Notes under the pieces: model-generated
The model's database searches: none
What the model was told of the DNA's origin: nothing
Seen by the model: only the letters and a program-made list of their open reading frames with translations
Part shown: in pieces, positions 18,324 through 27,277 of the stretch
Position numbering within the stretch: position 1 is the first letter of the stretch
Layout of the letters: each line of letters starts with the position of its first letter
NCBI RefSeq assembly: GCF_004923295.1
Contig: NZ_CP039634.1
Span: 1,259,001-1,323,000 of the forward strand
Origin: Azospirillum sp. TSH100
Lineage (GTDB): Bacteria > Pseudomonadota > Alphaproteobacteria > Azospirillales > Azospirillaceae
Direction of reading: 5' to 3'
DNA: 64,000 nucleotides
Translations under genes and position numbers: made by a program

Positions 18324-19028
18324 ATGCCCCTGCAAATGTCCGCGCCCGTTTACCCGCAAACCACCTGCCTGGTTCACATCGTCGATGGCGACCTGCTGTC
18401 GCGCAGCACGCTTTCGCGGGCGCTCGGCGCCGTCGGCATCGCCTGCCGTGTCCACAGCACCGCCGCCGATGCGCTGGCCGTGCTTGGCACCGGGTCCTCC
18501 TGCATCGTCCTGCGCAGCGACCTGCCGGACATGAGCGCCATGGAGTTCATGGCCGAAGCCTCGCTGCACGGCCATGACCTGCCGGTCCTGGTCGTGACCG
18601 AGCAGGGGGATGTCGACGCCGCCGTCGCCGCGATGAAGGCCGGTGCGGTGGACTGCATCGCCCGCCCCTTCGCCATCCCCGCCTTCCTGGAGCGGCTGCG
18701 CGCCTGTCTGGCCTCCGGCAGCCCGCATGCCCAGCAGCGTGATCGCAGCCGCGATGCCGTCCGCCGCCTCGCCCTGCTGAGTCGCCGTGAGTCGGAGGTT
18801 CTGGAACTGATCGTCGACGGCAAGCAGAGCAAGACCATCGCCTGGGAGCTGGGCATCAGCATCAAGACGGTGGAGGTCCATCGCGCCCGCATCATGGAAA
18901 AGACCGGTTGCCGCTCCATCGTCGGGCTGGGCCGCCTGTGGGAAGCGGCGGAGATGCTGCGCGGGCGCGATCTGCCCCATGCGATTGCCATGCGCCAGCC
19001 GGCGCTGATGGAGGTGGCGGCATCCTGA
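18324..19028 (+). CDS. FixJ/NarL-like regulator with a degenerate receiver domain
   Basis: This 234-residue protein has a receiver-like domain (residues 15-130) and a LuxR-type helix-turn-helix (residues 150-210; LSRRESEVLELIVDGKQSKTIA and ISIKTVEVHRARIMEKTG). Aligned to FixJ from memory, the phospho-acceptor Asp is replaced by Arg64 (IVLRSDLPDM, with an Asp two residues later), the conserved Lys is Arg114 (CIARPF), and the acidic pair is partly kept (VDGD). Thr92 remains. It may therefore act without phosphorylation. The ATG at 18324 has GGAGG eight bases upstream. No partner kinase lies beside it. Output genes are unknown. Confidence 0.85.
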   Translation: MPLQMSAPVYPQTTCLVHIVDGDLLSRSTLSRALGAVGIACRVHSTAADALAVLGTGSSCIVLRSDLPDMSAMEFMAEASLHGHDLPVLVVTEQGDVDAAVAAMKAGAVDCIARPFAIPAFLERLRACLASGSPHAQQRDRSRDAVRRLALLSRRESEVLELIVDGKQSKTIAWELGISIKTVEVHRARIMEKTGCRSIVGLGRLWEAAEMLRGRDLPHAIAMRQPALMEVAAS

Positions 19029-19172
19029 TGCCGCCATGCCCGGGTGCCGTGACTCCGTCGGCGCGGGTCGGTTGAAAATTGAAGGCGGACGAGTCCTTAT
19101 CCGTGGGCTTGACCGGAAGAGGATTGTAAAGTTCTGGGGAACAGCAACCAGAACGCTGACAGGAGCGGTCCG

Positions 19173-20345
19173 ATGTTCCCCGACCATGGTCACCGTCGCA
19201 TCGCCGTGGCATCGCCCGACGATATAGCCACGGCGCGTCGGATCGCGGCAGAACGGGCTGACGGAGTGCTGCCGTCCGACGAGGCGGCCCGGCTCGACCG
19301 GCTGGTGATGGCTGTCGCCGGTTACGCTCTGGGCCGACCGGACGGCACCGTCCTGATCGCCCGGATGCGGAGCGGGGCCGGTGTCGAATGCCTTGCCTAC
19401 GATCGCGATCCCGCCACGGTCTGCCTGCCGCCGCCACTGGCAGCGAATGCCGGGCTTCCCGCGCTCGATGCCGCGTTGGAAGCGGTGCGCGGCCAGGCCG
19501 ACCGGTTCCACATCCATGCCACGCCGGGAATCGGGACGGCGCTTCTCACCCGCGTCCTGCGGCCCGGTGCGGACGATGCCCCCGCGGCCGATGCCCTGGC
19601 ACAGGCCGGCGCGGTGATGGTCGAGCGCAGCGGCGGCGAGGCTGCGCGGGGGGGGCCCTTCATCGACCATTGGTTCGTCAGCTGTGCCCCCGCCCGCAGC
19701 GGCGACGGTCCCTGCGGAATCGCCCTGATGGTCGACGGCGATACGATCACCGAAGCGGGCTCCGCAACCGCCGTATCCGTTGAGGACGCCGGCAAGGGGC
19801 AGGGGTGTCCGCCGCAATCCCTTACGATGATGACACCCGCCGTGGTCGGGCAGATGGAGGCGGTGGTCGCCGCCACGGTGCCCGGCCTGCCGGCTCCGGT
19901 CGTGGTCAATGCGATCCGGCGCGACCTGAAGGGGCGGCCCGAACTCGGGCTGTCCCAGGACCGGGCCCTGACGCGGATCGGACGGTCGGCCGTCGCGGTT
20001 TTGCGCTTCGACGCCGACGCGGTGGATTACACGGCACTCGGCACCCTGGCCGGGGCTGTGGTGCGCCGGCAGGAGATCACGGCGCTCGGCGCCCGCTGGG
20101 CGATGATCGGCTTCAACCCGCTGGCTCCCGCCTCGGTCCATCTGCGTTGGGGACCGGGGGAGCATGTCGTGCTCTACAGCGGTGGCTGCGCCCGGCTGCC
20201 CGCCCTGTTCATCCACCGCGACCTGCATGGGGTCGAGCCGACGCTGGCGGCGCTGGTCCTGCTGCGCGACGGTGCGGTGAGCGACGACGACCATACCGTC
20301 CTGGTGCTGCGCAACCGTGCGGACTGCGTGGCGGACGCCGCCTGA
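19173..20345 (+). CDS. RsbX/SpoIIE-like serine phosphatase homologue with degenerate N-terminal module
   Basis: This 390-residue protein resembles bacterial proteins that fuse an anti-sigma-type ATPase to an RsbX/SpoIIE phosphatase. The segment IGRSAVAVLRFDADAVDYTALG followed by GPGEHVVLYSGG matches the second half of the phosphatase fold. The N-terminal 60 residues (DIATARRIAAERADG and EAARLDRLVMAVAGYAL) align loosely with the RsbT/RsbW ATPase, but the Asn box is missing. The usual ADGxGHG phosphatase motif is also absent (ALMVDGDTITEAG). It may be a non-catalytic regulator. The ATG has AGGAG upstream. It follows the FixJ-like gene after 144 bases. Confidence 0.6.
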   Translation: MFPDHGHRRIAVASPDDIATARRIAAERADGVLPSDEAARLDRLVMAVAGYALGRPDGTVLIARMRSGAGVECLAYDRDPATVCLPPPLAANAGLPALDAALEAVRGQADRFHIHATPGIGTALLTRVLRPGADDAPAADALAQAGAVMVERSGGEAARGGPFIDHWFVSCAPARSGDGPCGIALMVDGDTITEAGSATAVSVEDAGKGQGCPPQSLTMMTPAVVGQMEAVVAATVPGLPAPVVVNAIRRDLKGRPELGLSQDRALTRIGRSAVAVLRFDADAVDYTALGTLAGAVVRRQEITALGARWAMIGFNPLAPASVHLRWGPGEHVVLYSGGCARLPALFIHRDLHGVEPTLAALVLLRDGAVSDDDHTVLVLRNRADCVADAA

Positions 20346-20365
20346 ACCCGCTCGGGCTCTGCGGA

Positions 20366-20638
20366 TCAGCGCCAGCCGCGCGGTCCGCCCGGACCCCACC
20401 CGCGTCCCGGTCCATACCAGCCGCGATCGCCACGCCAATGGTCATGCCAGGGACGGCGGTAATAATAGCCCGGCCCCACCACCACCGGCGGTGGCACCGC
20501 ATAGACGGTCGGCGGCGGAACGACCACCGGCTCACGGTATGTCGGATAATAGGGGTCGTAGGCGACGCAGCCGGACAGCGCAGCGGCACCCGCGGCGAGG
20601 AGCAGGGCGGTCAGGATCCTTGGACGGGTGGTGCGCAT
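20366..20638 (-). CDS. Small Tyr/Gly/Pro-rich lipoprotein
   Basis: This 90-residue protein has a lipoprotein signal peptide with lipobox LSGC (Cys24), so it should be lipid-modified and exported. The mature part is unusually rich in Tyr, Pro, Gly and Arg (YDPYYPTYREPVVVPPPTVY, then RGWYGPGRGWGPGGPRGWR). Such sequences are probably disordered and associated with the envelope. I do not recognise a function. It runs convergent to the phosphatase-like gene with a 20-base gap. Confidence 0.75.
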   Translation of the reverse strand: MRTTRPRILTALLLAAGAAALSGCVAYDPYYPTYREPVVVPPPTVYAVPPPVVVGPGYYYRRPWHDHWRGDRGWYGPGRGWGPGGPRGWR

Positions 20639-20892
20639 GGCCGTACTTCCTGTCTTACAAAGGACCGGGTTCGGCGATGAGGCCGGTCATCTGCATGAAC
20701 ACCCCAGCCCGCCCGGCTATTCCATATCCCTTCGGCGTTGCGATTTTCGAGGTGGGTTCCCCGAATGGTGGGGCATCGCCGGCCATTCATTGCGGTTTCG
20801 GATGGATGAAACAAGAACTATGAATTTCACCCATCGGCCGGATACCGCCATCCTGTGCTTCGACTTCCTCCCCTTCAGAAGACGAGGCCATC

Positions 20893-21918
20893 ATGAAAGC
20901 CGTTGGTTTCCGTAAGTCCCTGCCCATCACCGATGCCGGCGCGCTGATCGACGTCGAGATCGCCCGCCCGACGCCCACCGGACGCGACCTGCTGGTCCGG
21001 GTTGAGGCGGTGTCGGTCAACCCGGTGGACACCAAGGTCCGCCGCAACGCCGCCCCGGCCGAGGGCGACCTGCGCATCCTGGGCTTCGATGCCGCCGGCA
21101 CCGTTGAGGCGGTCGGGCCGGAGGTGACCCTGTTCCGTCCGGGCGACGCGGTGTTCTATGCCGGCTCAATCGACCGTCCCGGTACCAACAGCGAATATCA
21201 TCTGGTCGACGAGCGCATCGTCGGCGCCCGCCCGGCCAGCCTGAGCGTCGCCGAAGCCGCCGCCCTGCCGCTGACCGCCATCACTGCCTGGGAGATGCTG
21301 TTCCACCGGCTGGGGCTGCCGCGTGACGGGGGTGCCCACAACAATGGTGAGGGCAAGTCGCTGCTGATCGTCGGTGGCGCCGGCGGTGTCGGCTCCATCG
21401 CCATCCAGCTGGCCCGCCGGTTGAGCAAGGTCCGGGTGCTGGCCACCGCGTCCCGTCCGGAGACGGCCGACTGGGTGCGCGAGCTTGGCGCCCATGACGT
21501 GATCGACCACAGCCGGCCGATGGCGGATCAGGTGAAGACGCTGGGGCTGGCCGGTGTCGACTATGTCTTTTCCACCAACGCCACCGACCGCCATTTCCAG
21601 GATCTGGTCGAACTGGTGGCGCCGCAGGGGCACATCGGCCTGATCGACGATCCCGAGCCGATCGACGTCCGCCTGTTGAAGCGCAAGAGCGTCTCGCTGC
21701 ATTGGGAGCTGATGTTCACCCGGCCGCTGTTCCAGACCGACGACATGATCGCCCAGCATGAGCTGCTGACCGAGGTGGCGCGGCTGGTCGACGCCGGCAC
21801 GCTGCGCACCACCCTGACGGAAACACTTGGCCGCATCGACGCCGCCACCCTGCGCAAGGCCCATGGCCTGATCGAATCGGGCAAGGCGCGCGGCAAGATC
21901 GTGCTGGAAGGCTTCTGA
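20893..21918 (+). CDS. Zinc-type alcohol dehydrogenase-like (quinone oxidoreductase) family protein
   Basis: This 341-residue medium-chain dehydrogenase/reductase has an N-terminal GroES-like domain (VEAVSVNPVDTKVRR, ILGFDAAGTVEAVG) and an NADPH-binding Rossmann fold with LLIVGGAGGVGSIAIQLARR. The structural and catalytic zinc cysteines are missing, as in quinone oxidoreductases. Such enzymes reduce quinones, enones or similar electrophiles with NADPH. A LysR regulator gene lies convergent and 35 bases downstream. The substrate is not known. Confidence 0.88.
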   Translation: MKAVGFRKSLPITDAGALIDVEIARPTPTGRDLLVRVEAVSVNPVDTKVRRNAAPAEGDLRILGFDAAGTVEAVGPEVTLFRPGDAVFYAGSIDRPGTNSEYHLVDERIVGARPASLSVAEAAALPLTAITAWEMLFHRLGLPRDGGAHNNGEGKSLLIVGGAGGVGSIAIQLARRLSKVRVLATASRPETADWVRELGAHDVIDHSRPMADQVKTLGLAGVDYVFSTNATDRHFQDLVELVAPQGHIGLIDDPEPIDVRLLKRKSVSLHWELMFTRPLFQTDDMIAQHELLTEVARLVDAGTLRTTLTETLGRIDAATLRKAHGLIESGKARGKIVLEGF

Positions 21919-21953
21919 CCGGCTGTTCCGGCGTCCCGGCTCGGCCAGCCCCC

Positions 21954-22847
21954 TCACCCGGCCAGCGCGAGCGGCGGGCGGGCCGGGCGCAGCGCCGACA
22001 GGCTCTCCAGGATGAAGCCCACCAGCGGTTCGGCGAGGCGGCGGTTGCGCGGCGTCTCGCCGAAGACAGCCATTTCGACGTTGCCCAGTTCGGGCAACCC
22101 GTCCTCCACCCCCAGCCGGCGCACGCCGTCGGGCACCGAGGACTCGCTGAGCACCGCCACCCCCAGCCCGGCGCGGACGGCGGCCTGCACCCCCATCACG
22201 CTGGCGCTGGTGTAGACCACCCGCCAAGGGCGCCCGGCTTCGCCCAGCGCCGCAAGCCCGCGGTTGCGAAAGACGCAGGGGGCCGGCAGCGCGCAGAAGG
22301 GCAGGGGGCCGTCGGTCGGGATCTCCAGCCCCGGTGCGGCGATCCAGCGCATCGGCTCGGTCCAGATGACGCGGCCGCGGCTGTCGCCGGCATCGCGCCG
22401 CGAGATGACGAGGTCCAGATCGCCGGTATCCAGCGCCGAAACCAGATCGCTGCACATGCCCACCCGCACGTCGATGTGCAGGCGCGGGTGCTGCTTGGCG
22501 AAGCGGCGCAGCACATGGGGCAGATGGTCGGACAGGAAATATTCGGCCACGCCCAGCCGCAGCTCGCCTTCCGCCGCCGGTTCGGCGAAGCGGCGCACCG
22601 TCTCGTCGTTCAGATCCAGCAGGCGGCGGGCATAGCCCATCAGCAGCTCGCCGTCATGGGTCAGCGCCAGCGAGCGGCTGGTGCGCTCGAACACCCGGCG
22701 GCCGAGCGTGTCCTCCAGCTTCCTGATCTTGACGCTGATCGCCGACTGGGTGCGGCCCAGCCGCTCCGCCGCCGCGGTGAAGCCGCCGGCCTCCGCCACG
22801 GTGACGAAGGCGCGCAGCGCGTCGATCTCCAGGTCGGGCAGGGGCAT
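21954..22847 (-). CDS. LysR-family transcriptional regulator
   Basis: This 297-residue protein has the LysR N-terminal winged helix (LRAFVTVAEAGGFTAAAERL, QSAISVKIRKLEDTLGRRVF) and a periplasmic-binding-like effector domain (LRLGVAEYFLSDHLPHVLRR, DLDLVISRRD). Its ligand and targets are unknown. It lies convergent to the quinone-oxidoreductase-like gene and divergent from the PstS-like lipoprotein gene, whose shared upstream region of about 200 bases is where an operator would be expected. Confidence 0.92.
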   Translation of the reverse strand: MPLPDLEIDALRAFVTVAEAGGFTAAAERLGRTQSAISVKIRKLEDTLGRRVFERTSRSLALTHDGELLMGYARRLLDLNDETVRRFAEPAAEGELRLGVAEYFLSDHLPHVLRRFAKQHPRLHIDVRVGMCSDLVSALDTGDLDLVISRRDAGDSRGRVIWTEPMRWIAAPGLEIPTDGPLPFCALPAPCVFRNRGLAALGEAGRPWRVVYTSASVMGVQAAVRAGLGVAVLSESSVPDGVRRLGVEDGLPELGNVEMAVFGETPRNRRLAEPLVGFILESLSALRPARPPLALAG

Positions 22848-23055
22848 CGGGGATGAATTCCGGATAATGATGGTTTCTGCGCACTCTATTGCAGATGTTC
22901 ATGGATGGCGAGCGGTGCGTTGGGGCAAGCCGTCGGACAGATGGGGCCCGGCCGTTTAAGCCGGCCCGTTGAAGTCGGGCCGGGGCGTTCTCATTGTCAG
23001 CCTCCAGGGTCTTGCCATCCGGATGCCTGACGATGCTTGAGGAGAGAGACGCCCG

Positions 23056-23592
23056 ATGACCCGTTTTTCGGCGACGGCCGGCAAAGTTGCTTCCAAACAA
23101 TTGCTCCTGGCACTCGCCGCTGCGGCCTTGCTCGCCGGCTGTCAGATGCCGGGCCTGACACCGCCGCCGCAACAGACCGCCGCCCTTCCGCCGCCGGCCG
23201 TGCCCAAGCCGCCGCCGGAAGCCCGCGGCATCTGGATCGTCGGCAGCCCGGCCCTGCGCGGCACGATCGATCAGGCCGCCGCCAAATATTCCGGCGGGCC
23301 GGACACCAAGCCGCATCTCGACGCCCGCGGCACCGCCACCGGTTTCCGCGCCTTCTGTGGCGGGGTCGGGCTGGACCATCCCGACATGGTGGCTTCCGAC
23401 CGTCCGATCAGTGCGGCCGAGTATCAGCGCTGCCGCGCCGCCGGCATCACGCTGACCGAATATGGGTTCGGGCCGAAGCGCTTCGTCTACGTCAAGGATT
23501 CGCACATGATGGCGGTCCCCGGCGTGAACGACTTCGTCGCCAGCTGGGGCCAGACAGGCAAGCCGGTGAGCGCGCCGACGACAGGGAGTTGA
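23056..23592 (+). CDS. Lipoprotein resembling a truncated PstS-like binding protein
   Basis: This 178-residue protein has a lipoprotein signal (LLALAAAALLAGC, Cys29) and a proline-rich linker. The rest resembles the first lobe of PstS-type phosphate-binding proteins: a GSPALRGTIDQAAAKYSGG opening, a GTATGFRAFCGGVGLDHPDMV loop and the SDRPISAAEYQRC segment. A full PstS is about 320 residues, so only one lobe is present and ligand closure is impossible. It may be a degenerate or repurposed binding protein. No phosphate transport genes are nearby. Confidence 0.6.
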   Translation: MTRFSATAGKVASKQLLLALAAAALLAGCQMPGLTPPPQQTAALPPPAVPKPPPEARGIWIVGSPALRGTIDQAAAKYSGGPDTKPHLDARGTATGFRAFCGGVGLDHPDMVASDRPISAAEYQRCRAAGITLTEYGFGPKRFVYVKDSHMMAVPGVNDFVASWGQTGKPVSAPTTGS

Positions 23593-23614
23593 CCGGCGGG
23601 GAGCTGAGGACGCC

Positions 23615-25165
23615 TCACCCCGCCGCGAACAGTCCGCCTTCGTCGGACGCGTCGGCGGCATCGTCGGCGTTGGGGTCGCCCAGCGCGGTTTCCCAGCCCA
23701 GCGCCGGCAGGGCGATGGCGCGGGTGTTGCCCAGGCCGCTGCGGCTGGCGATGAAGCCTCGCTGTTCCATGTAGGTCAGCAGGCGGCGGCCGCGCCCCTT
23801 CGAGCGGCTGCCGCAGGCGCGCGCCACGTCGGCGTCCGACGGGCAGGGGGCATGGTCGAGCGCGGCGCGGGCCAGCAGCAGGAAGACCGGCTGGATGTCC
23901 TCCGCCAGGGTGGCGGCGACTTCCGTCGCGCGCTGCCAGGCGGGATCGTCGCCGCTGCCGGCCCCGGCGCGGGCGGTCGCCAGACGGCGGCGGAAGGCGG
24001 GCAGGGCCAGCCGGTCGCCATCCACCCCGCGGCCCCGGCAGCGCACCAGGAAATCCTGGTAGAGAACGGCGAGCGAGCGGTAGGGCGCCTCCGGGTCGGC
24101 CAGCACCTCGGCCAGCACGTCATCATACTGCGCTTCGCGCTCGGCGGCCTGTTCCGGGGTTTCCTCCGGCTCCAGCGGCAGCAGGGCGGGTTGCTCGGCC
24201 TCATCGTCGAGAGAGGGCGGCGGGGCGGCGGGGCGGCCGCGCGCCAGCTGCGCCATCAGGTCGGCGCTGGCCGAGGTGGAGGGGCGGCGGACGTAGCGCG
24301 GCGGCTCCGGCCCGGTGGTGGTGAAGATCAGGTCGCGGGCGTCCTCCACCGGGGTGGCGGGCGGCGGCATCAGGGTCGGGCTGCCGGTGCGGCCTTGGGT
24401 TTCCACCGCGCCGATGCGCAGCGGCAGCGGCCGACGCGACAAGGCGGGGCCGAGCGCGATGAAGTGCCCGCGCTCCAGATCGCGGAACATCTCCGCCTGC
24501 CGGCGCTCCATGCCCAAGAGGTCGGCGGCGCGCGCCATGTCGATGTCGAGGAAGGTGCGGCCCATCAGGAAGTTGGATGCCTCGGCCGCGACGTTCTTCG
24601 CCAGCTTCGCCAGGCGCTGGGTGGCGATCACCCCGGCCAGCCCGCGCTTGCGCCCGCGGCACATCAGGTTGGTCATGGCGCCGAGCGAGACCTTGCGCGC
24701 CTCGTCCGAGACCTCGCCGGCGGCCGAGGGGGCGAACAGCTGCGCCTCGTCCACCACCACCAGCATCGGATACCAGAAATCGCGGTCGGCATCGAACAGC
24801 CCGCCCAGGAAGGCGGCGGCGTGGCGCATCTGCATTTCCGCGTCCAGCCCTTCCAGGTTCAGGACGACGGAGACGCGGTGCTGGCGCACTCGGGCGGCGA
24901 CCGATTGCAGTGCTGCCTCGCTGTGCTCGTCGGCCTCCACCACCACATGGCCGAAGCGTTCGGCCAGGGTGACGAAATCGCCCTCGGGGTCGATCACCGC
25001 CTGCTGCACCCACTGGGCGCTCTGTTCGATCAGGCGGCGCAGCAGGTGCGACTTGCCGGAGCCGGAATTGCCCTGGACCAGCAGACGGGTCGCCAGCAGC
25101 TCCTCCAGGTCGAGCGTCGCGGCGCCGCCCGCGTTCGTCGCCCCCATGTCGATGCCGACCTTCAT
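23615..25165 (-). CDS. HerA/DUF87-like ATPase
   Basis: This 516-residue protein has an FtsK/HerA-type ATPase core. Walker A is GNSGSGKS (residues 32-39), Walker B is MLVVVDEAQLF (Asp139, Glu140), and an arginine-rich CRGRKRGLAGVIATQR segment forms the sensor region. The C-terminal 250 residues are acidic, then basic, and end in a possible winged-helix part (PSDADVARACGSRSKGRGRR). HerA-like ATPases move on DNA and often work with nucleases, but no nuclease gene is adjacent. The ATG at 25165 has GGGAGG upstream. It may act in DNA processing; the target is unknown. Confidence 0.8.
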   Translation of the reverse strand: MKVGIDMGATNAGGAATLDLEELLATRLLVQGNSGSGKSHLLRRLIEQSAQWVQQAVIDPEGDFVTLAERFGHVVVEADEHSEAALQSVAARVRQHRVSVVLNLEGLDAEMQMRHAAAFLGGLFDADRDFWYPMLVVVDEAQLFAPSAAGEVSDEARKVSLGAMTNLMCRGRKRGLAGVIATQRLAKLAKNVAAEASNFLMGRTFLDIDMARAADLLGMERRQAEMFRDLERGHFIALGPALSRRPLPLRIGAVETQGRTGSPTLMPPPATPVEDARDLIFTTTGPEPPRYVRRPSTSASADLMAQLARGRPAAPPPSLDDEAEQPALLPLEPEETPEQAAEREAQYDDVLAEVLADPEAPYRSLAVLYQDFLVRCRGRGVDGDRLALPAFRRRLATARAGAGSGDDPAWQRATEVAATLAEDIQPVFLLLARAALDHAPCPSDADVARACGSRSKGRGRRLLTYMEQRGFIASRSGLGNTRAIALPALGWETALGDPNADDAADASDEGGLFAAG

Positions 25166-25302
25166 TCCGCTCGCCTCCCGCTCACCCGAACCGCTCCCCT
25201 TGAAGACGGGGGCCTTCCTATAGCGCAGGCGGACGCGGCGATACGAGGATTCGATTCGGGACCTACAGGTTTGCCCACGGCATAACAACTTGGCTGGCGG
25301 TC

Positions 25303-27258
25303 ATGAAACCGCAAACAAGCTCTGTTACAAACGAACGCCGATCCCATGCGCGACCGGCGCTGGCGGACCGAGCGATGACTGTGCTGACCACCATAGAAGC
25401 CGGGGCAAAAGAAGCCGGGGCCAGAACCGGAAATCCGGAAAGCGACCGCGCCGGGGCCTATGGCGCGAATTGGACCGCTGTCCGCTCCGGTCAGGGCGAT
25501 GTCGCGGTGTTCGATTGGGCGTCGGCGGTGGGAGCCCTGCGCTACGCCTTCCAACCGATCGTGCAATTGCGGTCCGGCCGCTGCCATGGCTATGAGGCGC
25601 TGCTGCGCGGGTTCGAGCGCACCGGCTTCGCCAATGCGGGCGAGCTGCTGGACGCCGCCGAGGCCGCCGGCCTGCTGGCGACGGTGGAGACGGCGCTGCA
25701 CGCCAAGGCGGTCGCGGCATACCGCGCCTTGCCGGGCTGGAACGAGGCGAAGCTGTTCCTGAACCTGGATGCCCGGCTGATCGGCCGGCCCGACTCGCCC
25801 TGGATGGCCCGCGATCCGGCGGCGTCGCGCAACAGCGGCATCGTGCTGGAGCTGTCGGAAAGCCGGCCGGTGTCCAGCGGCGTCGCGGTGGACGCGGCGG
25901 TCGACCGCTACCGCCAGAGCGGGGCCGGCATCGCCATCGACGATTTCGGCGTCGGTCATTCCGGCCTGCGCACGCTGTACGAGGCGCGGCCGGACTATGT
26001 GAAGATCGACCGCTTCTTCATCGCCGGCATCGACGGGGATGCGCGCAAGCGGGCGCTGGTGGCGGCGCTCGCCGGCCATGCCCATGCGCTGGGCATCCAG
26101 ATCGTGGCGGAGGGGGTGGAGACGGTCACCGAGTTCTACACCTGCCGCGATCTCGGCTGCGATTTCGCCCAGGGCTTCCTGATTGCCCGGCCGCGCGTCG
26201 ATCTGACCGCTTTACCGAACCGCTATCCGGTGGTCGAGGATCTCAACCGCAAGGACCGGCGCCAGCCCAGCGAATCGCACCGCCGCCTGTCGGAGGTGAT
26301 CGAGCGGCTGCCGCCGCTGCGGGTCGAGTCGCGCAAGACCGAGCTGCTGGATTATTTCCGCCGTGACGGCAGCGCCGCCATCGCCCCGATCGTCGACCAG
26401 CATGACCGGCCGCTCGGCCTGATCCGCGAACGCGACCTGAAGCGCTTCGTCTATTCGCGCTTCGGCGGGGAGCTGCTGCGCAATCGCGGCCTGGGCAATG
26501 GTCTGGACGATCTGGTCATCCGCTCGCCGGTCTGCGACATCTCCACCCCGCTCGACCGGGTGATCGAGGCGTTCTCCACCGAGTCGGCCGCCGACGGGAT
26601 CGTCATCGTCGAGGGCGGCGCCTATGCCGGCGTGCTGTCGAGCGGCGCCCTGCTGCGGCTGGTGCATGAACGCAATCTGGCGATGGCGACCGACCAGAAT
26701 CCGCTGACCCGGTTGCCCGGCAACGCGGCGATCCAGCGCCACATCGAAGCGGCGCTGGCCGACTCAGGCAGCGGCCATGTGCTGGCCTATCTGGATTTCG
26801 ACAACTTCAAGCCGTTCAACGACAATTTTGGCTTTCGCCAAGGTGACCGCGCCATCCTGATGTTCAGCGAGCGGCTGAAGGCCTGGACCGGCAGCGCCGG
26901 GGCGGTCATCGACGCCGATGCCTTCGCTGGCCATATCGGCGGCGACGATTTCTTCCTGGGCATCAGCGGCGGCGAGGAAAGCGAGGTGCTGGCCCGGCTG
27001 ACCGAACTGTTGGCGCTGTTCCGCTCCGACGCCGAGAGCCTGTACGACGTGGAAACGCGGGTCAGCGGTGGCTTCCTGGCGAAGGACCGTTACGGGGCGG
27101 TGCGGCGCTTCCCGCTGCTGGCGGCCAGCGGGGTGGCGGTGGTGATCCCCTCTGGAAGCCATGGCCTGACCCCCGACGCCATCAACGCCGCCATCGCCGA
27201 CCACAAGGCCGCCGCCAAGGGGGCGGAGGACAAGCTGTGCGTGGTGCGGCTGTCGTGA
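25303..27258 (+). CDS. EAL-CBS-GGDEF cyclic-di-GMP signalling protein
   Basis: This protein of about 651 residues has an EAL phosphodiesterase domain first (YEALLRGF, Glu98; NLD; AIDDFGVGHSG; EGVET), then a CBS-pair region (SAAIAPIVDQHDRPLGLIRE) and a C-terminal GGDEF domain with GGDDF (residues 546-550). There is no membrane segment, so it is cytoplasmic. The key EAL residues look intact, so c-di-GMP hydrolysis is likely. The GGDDF variant may be weakly active or serve as a GTP or c-di-GMP sensor. An ATG at 25375 is an alternative start. Confidence 0.92.
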   Translation: MKPQTSSVTNERRSHARPALADRAMTVLTTIEAGAKEAGARTGNPESDRAGAYGANWTAVRSGQGDVAVFDWASAVGALRYAFQPIVQLRSGRCHGYEALLRGFERTGFANAGELLDAAEAAGLLATVETALHAKAVAAYRALPGWNEAKLFLNLDARLIGRPDSPWMARDPAASRNSGIVLELSESRPVSSGVAVDAAVDRYRQSGAGIAIDDFGVGHSGLRTLYEARPDYVKIDRFFIAGIDGDARKRALVAALAGHAHALGIQIVAEGVETVTEFYTCRDLGCDFAQGFLIARPRVDLTALPNRYPVVEDLNRKDRRQPSESHRRLSEVIERLPPLRVESRKTELLDYFRRDGSAAIAPIVDQHDRPLGLIRERDLKRFVYSRFGGELLRNRGLGNGLDDLVIRSPVCDISTPLDRVIEAFSTESAADGIVIVEGGAYAGVLSSGALLRLVHERNLAMATDQNPLTRLPGNAAIQRHIEAALADSGSGHVLAYLDFDNFKPFNDNFGFRQGDRAILMFSERLKAWTGSAGAVIDADAFAGHIGGDDFFLGISGGEESEVLARLTELLALFRSDAESLYDVETRVSGGFLAKDRYGAVRRFPLLAASGVAVVIPSGSHGLTPDAINAAIADHKAAAKGAEDKLCVVRLS

Positions 27259-27277
27259 GAGCTGCTACGGCGCCCCC

